DNA from: Dendrobium chrysotoxum
Lineage: Eukaryota > Streptophyta > Magnoliopsida > Asparagales > Orchidaceae
Direction: 5' to 3'
Assembly (NCBI GenBank): GCA_019925795.1
Contig: CM034304.1
Location: forward strand, 12,649,471-12,713,470
DNA: 64,000 nt
Part shown: piece by piece, positions 55,385 to 64,000 of the stretch
Layout of the letters: each line of letters begins with the position of its first letter
Position numbering within the stretch: the stretch's first letter is position 1
Translations under genes and position numbers: made by a program
Notes under the pieces: generated by a model
The model's database searches: none
What the model saw: only the letters and a program-made list of their open reading frames with translations
What the model was told of the DNA's origin: nothing

Positions 55385-57168
55385 AACAATTCAAATCCAG
55401 CTGTCACAGCCTCTGACCTAACTTTAATCCTATCTAATCATCTATAATCACCCAAATGATTGTAAATAATTTAGGTAGTTCAAACCCTATCATTCAAACT
55501 CAAAATCCAACTTAAAACCATAAATCCAGATCAGAATCCAAGGCCAAAGGTCTAAGTCCTAAAAGCCTTTTCCAGTAAACTTTTGAATACTTCAAAACCC
55601 TATCAAGTGACCTCTGATTCAGGGTCTATCAGTTTCATACTAATGTGACATATATCTAGAGGCAACCCTCCAAATTTGAGCCCATTCTGAGGTCTCTAAT
55701 CCTAGAAACTGAATTGAAATCCGAAGGTTGTAAAACCTTCAAATATTTACAGTCTATGCCACTGGACCTGCCACCCACTGGATCATGACCTTGGAGCCTT
55801 GTCCAAACGCTCAAATCACTTCCAGACCCTTGATTATGACCCATTGAGTAATAAATTGCATTTTGTTTGACTCAATTTGACCCCTAGTTGACTAGGGGTC
55901 AAAATGACCAAAATACCCATATAGGGTATAAATGGTCATTTGAACCAAATGATCTCCAAATCAAATGCAACCACTTTCAGCAAGTTTCAAATGTCAAACC
56001 AAACCTATTGAACCCAGAGCCAGCCCTTGGGTCAACCTGGTTGACCAAGTCAACTTAGGTTGACCAAGAAAGCCCTTTAGGGTCAAGTTAGGTCATTTTG
56101 ACCAAATGACCTCCTCAGACCCTGGGACCACCTCCATTAGTTTCGAAATGGCATTTCAAATCTGTTGAGCTCTTTCCCAGCTCCTGGGTCAACCTGGTTG
56201 ACCAAGTCAACATAGGTTGACCTAAAGGCCCATTAAGGGCCCAAATAGGTCATTTTGACCAAATGACTTCTCCAGACCTTGAGACCACCACCACTAAACT
56301 CAGAATGTTATTCTGAACTAGTTGGACCCAATCCCTAACCCTGGGTCAACTTAGTTGACCAAGTTAACACATTTGACCCATTAGGCCCATCAAGGGCCTA
56401 AATAGGTCATTTGATCTAAATAACCATTCCAGACCCTGAAATCACCTCCACTAGACTTCATTCATCAAATCAAATCACTCCAGGCTAAATCATAGCCCTA
56501 GGTCAACCTAATTGACCAAGTTAACCTAGGTTGACCAGTTCAACCCTTAAGCTTCCCTACTTTGAATCAAGCTCCAAATGTTTTCAAAAAATTATTCAAG
56601 CCCACCTGGTTACTCTTCCTAGTGATTTAGATGTGATTGTACCTTTCACTTAGTCAACAGTTAACCTGGTCAACTGAATCCATGATTAGTCAATTAACTC
56701 ATATGATTCAATTTAATCCACTTAGCCAACTTAATGTATTTTGAACACAATCAAACCACCTTCAAATCCACTTAACCAGCTCATCACACCACCTTAACCA
56801 CCTTGGCAAGTTGACTAGTCAGACTAGTCAACAAAGCCATTTAATGAACCATTTTGGTCAACATTTCAAGTAATACATCAAACCCATGGATCTATTTTCC
56901 TTCTAAGTTATTTCATTGGTTCATTAGACTCCTCTAAACTCCACCTCAGCAGGACTTGACTGGTTGACCAGTCAAACAGTCAATAAAGAGGTGGGGAATG
57001 GTCAAAATGCTCAAATACTTATGTTTAAGTTAATCCTCTCTAATCCAAACCATTCCAGCAGCTTAAGTGCACTCTAGAACCTTCCTTGAGCTATTCTAAG
57101 CCCTTGGATCTTGATCAAATAGCTCTCATCACTCCCACATGCCAAGTTGGGGACCATGAGGCCTTTCC
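55385..57168. repeat. TTGACC/GTCAAC-rich sequence
   Basis: No gene. From about 55870 to 57000 there are many GTTGACCAAGTCAAC-like units and GGTCATTTTGACCAAATGACC palindromes (for example 56091-56107 and 56248-56268). TTGACC is the W-box core bound by WRKY factors, so this may be the LTR of an unrecognised element. Before it, TGTCACAGCCTCTGACC at 55402-55418 recalls the ends of the G2 LTRs. Confidence 0.6.
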
Positions 57169-58865
57169 TGAAAGTTTGATAGGGATGTTAAGCCCTGATG
57201 AACTAGTCCCGAGACTAACCAAGAGGGGGGGTGAATTGGTTATTTAAAAATTTGAGAGCAATAGTAAAAAGCTTTTCTATGATATACAACAGAAACAAGT
57301 AAACACTCAAATAAAAAGATTAAACATAAATTCCACCCAAGTAGATAATCACAGAAAACTAAAGTGCAGAAAGTAGTCAGAAGGAACACACCAGATTTTT
57401 ATAGTGATTCGGTCAACTTGACCTACGTCCACTCCCCGGAGCCTCTCCTATGGGTATTGCACTAAACCAAAGTGACTCTCCTTCTGCTCCCACAGTAAGG
57501 CGGAGAAGCCTGTACAAAAACTCCTTTTCACCGACACGATGAGGCAGAGAACCTAACCTCCTTTCGCTTCCTCTTGAAGCAGGCAGAGAACCTCGAACTC
57601 CTTTTGCTTTCTCCTAAAGCAGGCAGAGAACCTGACCTCCTTTTGCTTCCTCCTGAAGTAGGCAAAGAACCTGAATCTTCTTACGAATGATCCTCTCACA
57701 AAGAACACCAACTAGAAGAGAGACGACGAATGGAGAAGATGACTCTGATCCTTGCTTGGAGCAACCTTTGTGAATCCCTCACAAACTCCCCCTTACAAGA
57801 TCCTCTCTCTCTCTCTTCTAAACTCTCTCTCTCTAGGGTTTCTTTGTAAAGGAAAGTGGTAAAAAAAATTTTTTGTTGAAAGAAAAAGATCTTTTATAGG
57901 AGGGCTCAAAATTTGCCCTAAATCTCAACTGGTCGACCAAGATCATCCAGGACGATCGATAGATCATCCTATACGATCAGTTTAAAATCAGCTGTTTTAG
58001 CCTAGATGATCTGGCTCTTCTAGACGATCAGTAGAAAAAGTTGTTCATATCATTCCGTACGATTCTGCGATCGTCCGGGACTATTAGTGTAAATTGAGGA
58101 ATTTCATCTAGAAGATCGCTCTGGTCGTCCAGAGAAACTTGTGCTGGATGACCTAAAAATGACTTAATTATCCAGGATAATACCGATATTATCTTATATG
58201 ATTAGTTCAAATCATGGCAAAATCATCCTGAGCACCGCTCTGAACGTACAGCTGAAACACACTAGACGATCCTGATCGTCCAGGACGATCCTGCGATCGT
58301 CTAGGATGATATGATCGTATCAATCAAATATTAATTGCTTTCCTTAATTACTAGACTAATTTAGGCATGATTGTACTGGATCGTCCAGGATGATACACGT
58401 ATCATCCGGGATGATCAGTCCAAATATCTAAAAATAAAACTTGCCTAACTTGATCTGGCGGCTGAGAATTTCTGATTTGAGCATATCATCCTGTACAATG
58501 TAATGATCATCCAGGATGATCGGCTTAATCAGATAGACTTAACTTGGTCGCCCTAATTAGGATTTCTATTTTTACTTGATCGTCCAGGACGATGTAAATA
58601 TCGTCCAGGACAATCTGAACAAAAATTGAACAGAAACTCTAATTCACTCAAGCTCTCCCCCTGTGTGTGTGTGTGCAAGGTTACTTAGCTGGGGGATCAG
58701 TTACATTACAATTGACTCAAGAAAAGGAAAACAGTACATTTAGACACACTTGGACCTGATCATGAGTTGGCTTGAGTTACTCTTAATCTTTTGTACCTGA
58801 AATGGGTTAGCCAAGCAAAACACAATAAAAACATGTTTGTCATCATCAAAACCAGATTTGTAACA
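57169..58865 (-). repeat. Element D: Sirevirus-family LTR with a polypurine stub
   Basis: 1697 bp, TGAAAGTTTG ... TTTGTAACA on the + strand. It contains the palindrome array (about 57940-58620), TATA box (57893-57900) and about three leader repeats (57545-57665). It is followed by ATCTCCCCCTTTTTGATGATG, the polypurine tract, so it is a 3' LTR. The remainder of D is missing beyond about 58890. No target duplication found. Confidence 0.9.
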
Positions 58866-58892
58866 ATCTCCCCCTTTTTGATGATGACAAAC
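58866..58892 (-). promoter_or_regulatory. Polypurine tract and internal stub of element D
   Basis: The element strand has CATCATCAAAAAGGGGGAGAT beside the LTR. Similarity to other copies ends within about 30 bp. Confidence 0.8.
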
Positions 58893-59609
58893 ATATGTGT
58901 GTTGACCTCGATTTTCATTCGAGTACCCTAGAATATCTTTGATTGACTTAGTTAGACCTCGTCAAGCCCAATTTGAACTCGAAGCGACCCGAATTGAGTC
59001 GAATTAGACCCGACGAAGTTCAATTAAGCTTGAATGATGTTGGCGAGTCTCGTCGAGCATTAATTTGGTTCGAATTGGCTTCGATTTATGACCAATTTTG
59101 TCAAATAAATTTATTTGAAATTAAATTGCATCAAATAAATTTAATTGGAATTAAATTGAGCTCAAATTGACTCAAATCAAGTCGAATTGAACTCGATTCA
59201 GACTCAAATCAAGTGCCTTTCATCCATATAAATTCTACGGCTGCGATGTTCCCACCTCCTTCCCTTCTGACTTCGGCAGCTACAGCAGGATCGCGAGCGG
59301 CGTAATCTTATCATGGCAGAGGATAATGTCACGCGGTCACTTCAGTTCTTGTGGGCTTAACAGTCGCTCAAGTAGGCGAGTTTCCCTCAGTTGGAAAGGA
59401 CTCATTCGCCTCCCCTCTCTCTGTCGTCTCTCCCGGTTCGCAAGCAAGGGGCGAAACCCCCTCCCTCTCCCTCTCGACTTGTTTGCACACTTAGGAGGCG
59501 GAAGCCCTCCCTCTCTCGCTTTTCTTGTCCGACCAAGCCAAGGAGAGGCCAGAGCCTCATCGCCTCCCTTGCCCTAGTCACCGGCCCTCCTCTGCTCGCA
59601 AGGTGAGCT

Positions 59610-59800
59610 TGTTCTCCTTCTTCCTTCCTTACTCCTTCTTCTTCTTTCTTTCCTTCTTCTTATTCTTATTTCTTCTCTTCTTCTTCTTCTTCTTCTTCTT
59701 TCTTTTCTTCTTCTCCCTTTTCTTCCTCTTCTTCTAATCCTCCTTCTCAATCTCCTTCTCTTCCTTCTTCTTAATCTTCTTCTTCTACCTTATCTTCCCT
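59610..59800. repeat. CTT/TTC microsatellite-like tract
   Basis: Imperfect (TTC)n with interruptions, just after a splice-donor-like GTGAGC. Low complexity; the open frames across it are not genes. Confidence 0.85.
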
Positions 59801-61959
59801 AGCTTTCTCTCATTTTAATTCAAAATCTTATGGGTGATTTTGTGGATGACAGGTCACATTGATGCAAAACTTCTCTTGGCTAAAAACTAAAAGTATAAGT
59901 GAAGCTTCTATAGTGTATATGTCATTATATCTCTAGTCATTTTGCTCCCAATGAATGCATTTATAATTTATGTTGGATCCTATGCTAGTTTGCGATGACT
60001 TAATTACAAATGATGTTGATTTTGTTATAATGTGTTGAGTTGTCTTGTTGGAGAATGAGAAAAGTTTACACTTCATTTGTGTTGTATGACTTAGAGTTTT
60101 AGGTGTGAAAATGATGAGAGTCATGGAAGGTTATTTTGTCCTCTATCAAAACATGCACACAAGGTGTTTGGTGAAATGTCATTGAGAAAGCGGTTATGTG
60201 TTTTGTGTTGAAAGGGTTCTAAACTTTGCTTTATATGTGAAGGAGATTTAAAAGTGATTCATACACTTTTGTTGGAACCTATATTATGTCGTCGCAAGTG
60301 GGGTTGCTTGAATCGAATGAGGTGAAAGTCCTTAAGCATGCATATTTTAGACTTGAAAGAAGAAATACATTCTTGACGCTTACTTCTCTTTATTGTTGTT
60401 CATTATAAGTGTTGTGATCTTGTGTTTAAAAATAATAAAAAAATAAAAAAATGAGAGAGTGTTTATGTACACATATTTGAAGTTAAAGATTCATAAAAAA
60501 AATGTTGGAAAGATCGCATGCTTGGATCAAGATAATCATTTCATTCTCTTCTTCTTCTTATTCCCTTCCTTCTTTCTTTTTCCTTCAATCTTTCTCATTA
60601 CCAAAATGAAATTGATTTGATTGGCTTAAGGTGAAATCTGTCTTGCATAAGTGACTATGGTAAGTGTAGATTTATTTGAAGCAAAGTTTACTTCATAGAG
60701 ATGATCGTTTAAGCTATGATGTATTATACATTATTGTTGATTATGAGGGATTGTTCTACTTTGTAGTTGTTTGATAATGACATATATGCCATGTTGATTT
60801 ATGAATAGACATACTTTATGTGGATTGCATCGAACAACTTTATTCAAAATTCCATGATCATGTTTTGAGAAGTCTACCTAAAGGCTATGGTTTAATGATA
60901 TCTTCCTTCATTTGAAGTTTTCTAGCGAAATGAGTAGAGGTGGCATTGTCATGGGTTAACTAAGCATGCGGATAAATATATATACCTTCTTTTCCATTAG
61001 GGTGTAAAGCATGATTTTCACATTGATAGGTTCCATTGATCTTCTTAGTACTTCATATTCGTTGTTTGATAAAATGCCCCAATAAGATTTCATTCATATT
61101 GAAACTTTGTGTTGAAAGATCTCAAATGGCCATGATATATTCTCTTTCATTTAATATTAATATTTTCCTGGATTAGTTTACTTCAAGGAGAAATGGCAAT
61201 ACTTGTTATGATCCTTCATTTGGGATAAGGTTAAGTAAGATTTGTTAATATTTGTGATTTCCTTCTAGACCTTATTCATGATACTTGTGGACGAGCATTG
61301 TTTCTTTGCAAACATTTAAGTGCAAAAATCTGAAATCTTTCTTTAAATACAAGAATGGAGACTTAGAATGTTGCTTTTCATAAATTTAAATTCTGAAACT
61401 TTCTTGCGGCACGTTATGTGGGTGCCTTATTGGAACTTTATCTCCTTTGGTTTTGATACAATTTAGAGCTTTCAAACATTTGTAGCTAATCCATGGAATT
61501 GATATCTATGTTTATCTTTCTTTTAGTATAAATTTTGGGTAAAGTTCTAACCTCTCCACATTATCTTCAAGATGAATTGTTGGGTGTAAACCTTTGGCAA
61601 AATATTGTACGTTTGGCAAAAGTATGCTTGTGAATTTAGGTTGAGAGCTCCTTTTGAAATTTTCGTTGGCATGAAGCATGAAAAAGAAAGTTTGTTGATA
61701 AGCTTTAAGTGTTGTTGGAATGTATTTTTGCGGTGAAAAATCCCAAAATTTGCTTTGTTTTGGAAGGTTGTTATACTCTTTTGTGTTGGAGAAGTATCTT
61801 TTTGGTTCGTGTGTTGGGAAACATTCATTTGGTTCATGGTTTCATATAAAAGTTTTATTTGACTTACATTTGCTTCATGAGTCATATTGGTGGATTTTGG
61901 TATTTCTTTTGAGTTTGTGTTGAATAGGTCGGGGCGGTCCTTTCCTCTTCTTTTCCTAC

Positions 61960-62640
61960 AAGTAACTATTTGTTACAAAATAAAAGTACTTTGGGATGCA
62001 AAGTATTACGAGTCATTTTATGTTAAAAGATTTTATAAGTTGTTTTATGATTGGGAAGCTTTACGAGATGTTTTATGTTGGAAATTTTGATGGCTTGGGA
62101 GAAATGTGACTTTAGCTCTCGTTCTCAAAACATACATGTCGTATCAAGATAGCTTTGGTGGAAGTATGGGGAGTGATTTGGCATATGCTCAAAACTCTAT
62201 CTGTGAATTTCACAAGCATGTTTCTTACACTTAGTTACTTGATGGTTATAAGATCTTGGAAGGATTATTTTGCACTAGCTTATGTTGTATGGTTGATTTA
62301 GAAAGAAGGATGGTGGATTATCTTTTTGCATGAGTAAAATAGGTTGTTATTTGAGGTACTTCTTATTGCTTTTGGTAAAATTAAGCATGTTGGAAAGTTT
62401 TATGAGATCATCTATTGTTAAAAAAACTAAAATAAAAAAGAGGCTTTGTAAGTTGTTTTATATTGAGAAGTTTTATGATATGTTTTTGTGGATGTTTTAT
62501 AACAAAAAGATTTGCGAAGCTTTCTTGTTAGAGATTTTTCCTGAATATCCCACGATGAAAGAATTCATTCTTGTGTTTAGAAGGGGTTGTAGTAGATTTT
62601 ATATTGAAAAGTTTTGTGTGTCACTTTGCTTTGAGGTTTT
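61960..62640. repeat. Diverged short repeats with TTTTATG-AG words
   Basis: Imperfect units such as AAGTTTTATGATATG and TTTTATGTTGGAAA recur every 30-60 bp. A 136-codon open frame (62330-62740) runs through them without recognisable protein features. Confidence 0.45.
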
Positions 62641-63657
62641 GCGAACTTTTTGTTTGGGGTTTGAGAATGTTATAAGTGGCTTGGCATTTGAGAGGGATTT
62701 GGTGTTGAAAGTTTCTTTGAGTTTTCTTGGAATGGAATGAATTTTAATGGATTGAGTCTTCTTTCTTTCACATGTATTTGATTTTAAAGACGGTTTTAGA
62801 TAAATGCGAAGTGGAGGTATGTTTGGATTCAAAGTGGAAAAGTCTTTTTTGGGTTCTAGTTTTGAAGCTTGTTTCTTTTCCATCATTTTGAGTTTTTATA
62901 TATAGATGATGTGGGCAATAGGGCTGAATGTTCTAAACGCTTGTTCAAATCATGGGAAGAGCAAATAGCATCAAAATCTCTTTTCTCTCACTTGTGTTTA
63001 GCTTTGATGAGAGTAAAGGATGTGTTATGGGCATGTTTAGTTTAGAGAAGACACGCCCAACAATAAGATGCTTACATTCATTTTTCTAAATATGTTTCTT
63101 TCTTTTTGCACTTGTTAGAATCTTATGTGTAAAACATGTGGTAGCTCTCCTTTCCTCTTTACCCCTTTCTTTATCTACTTGCAACTCTTATAACTTGTGT
63201 TTTGAGATAAAACGTGGTAAAGTGCTTAGAAAATTTAGAGATTCAAGGGTGAAGTTGGCTCGACTGGTATACAAGCCCGATAAAAACAAGGTACGTTAAT
63301 GTTTTAATAATATTTTATTATTCATACAATTAATATTATTGTGCTCTAATACACCCTTTCCTTTGTTTATCTGTGCTTTGCGAGGTACTTTTGAGAAAAT
63401 AAAAAGGGGAAGGAACTTTGGAGCACTAGACGAAGGAGCCTACACTAAGTAAATCACTCGCCCCCATTCATTCCGGTGGAGGTGCTACGGGCAGAGCCAT
63501 CGGGTCATAGCCCCCGGTGCTGTAAGTTTCCTCCAAACTTAGATAGCCCCTTAGAAGCCCCATCGGTTGTACGCTCCCCAAACATAGGACCTTGTAGTAA
63601 CTTCAATTACACTAGAATTTTCTTTTTATTTCTTTTAGAACCCTAAACTCGTCAACA

Positions 63658-64000
63658 TGTACGAATGTCCAAGGGGTTAGAAATAGATTCATTTTCATCC
63701 TACAACACTAGTAAAACTTAAGGACAAAAACTTAAGGATAAGTCTTAGATAACATAGACTTAGGATGCATGCTCCTTTTAGGATAGAGATATTGAACCAT
63801 TGAGAATGTAGTGACATCTTACCATAGGGTTAGTATAGTAATATCTAAGTTTAATTAATCATTAATAACAATCAATCTATAATTAAAACCCCTAACAAAT
63901 TAGTAAGAGGTCAAAGGTATAAAAAGACATCTAACTCCTAATTAAACCCTAACTAATATAACTATTGAAAAGTAAAGCTTGAACATACGTTTGAACTAAA
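63658..64000. other. Right edge of window, nothing recognised
   Basis: AT-rich. No gene, repeat boundary or primer-binding site is recognised directly after the candidate long LTR. Confidence 0.6.

Larger units (their letters stand above)
58900..63657. repeat. Candidate very long LTR (about 4.8 kb)
   Basis: Starts TGTTGAC (58900-58906) and ends GTCAACA (63651-63657), a perfect 7-base inverted pair with TG/CA ends. Inside: CATATAAATTC at 59225-59235, a GC-richer CT-rich block (59240-59600) with a GCAAG|GTGAGC splice-donor-like site near 59597, TTC/TCT runs, and long AT-rich sequence. No coding motif is recognised. The open frames at 59326, 61547 and 62330 look like chance. Without the second LTR this remains a guess. 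Confidence 0.35.

Noticed and set aside
59326..59737. Overlapping Ser/Pro/Leu/Phe-rich open frames
   Set aside because: CT-rich low-complexity sequence ending in a TTC microsatellite; several frames are open at once, and no domain is recognisable. May be leader sequence of an LTR.
62330..62740. 136-codon open frame on the + strand
   Set aside because: Arises from diverged TTTTATG repeats. Phe/Leu/Lys-rich, without similarity to any family I recognise; the opposite strand is also open.

Overview
This is repeat-rich nuclear DNA of a flowering plant; I cannot tell which species. I see no host gene, rRNA, tRNA or CRISPR array. Nearly everything recognisable is a transposable element, mostly LTR retrotransposons nested inside one another: Ty1/copia elements of Sirevirus type, Ty3/gypsy elements of Tekay/Del type and Athila/Tat type, and one RTE-type LINE. 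Family names come from motifs read by eye (two-zinc-knuckle Gag, DSG protease, HHCC and DDE integrase, YVDD/FIDD reverse transcriptase, primer-binding sites, polypurine tracts) and from memory of the families, not from a search.

Layout. 1-2040 is the 3' end of an Athila/Tat-like element (K, + strand). From about 2100 a decayed Ty3/gypsy element (G1, + strand) runs to 4708 and resumes at 35156-36420. It is split by Sirevirus A (+, 4709-35155, target duplication GGATA on both sides). A is split by Sirevirus B (-, 13551-32878, duplication GTATC). B is split by Sirevirus C (+, 20827-30688, duplication AGGAG/AGGCG). So three copies of one copia family sit one inside the next, inside a gypsy element. 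Divergence between each copy's two LTRs falls in the order A, B, C, as nesting requires. C is the youngest and best preserved, but its gag and pol still carry stops and frameshifts.

To the right: 36421-36789 is an unassigned patch with AGCTCGAGCT-type inverted repeats. 36790-43924 is a second decayed Tekay-like element (G2, +). 44470-52658 is an Athila/Tat-like element that has lost pol (H, -). 53333-55370 is a 5'-truncated RTE-type LINE with a long open reverse transcriptase frame and a 14-bp target duplication. 55385-57168 is rich in GTTGACC/GTCAAC motifs. 57169-58865 is another LTR of the Sirevirus family (D, -). 58900-63657 may be one very long LTR.

The most interesting signal is an accessory cassette between pol and the 3' LTR. 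In A and B it consists of an array of ATCGTCC-N-GGACGAT palindromes like those filling the LTR promoter region, then a TATA box, then about 60-70 nt further a roughly 377-codon reading frame resembling the 'putative plant transposon protein' family. H belongs to a different superfamily, yet has the same order in its post-pol region: LTR-like motif cluster, TATATAAATAG, 84 nt, and a decayed reading frame of apparently the same family. This suggests a self-promoted gene module shared between copia and gypsy elements. C, the youngest copy, has lost the module.
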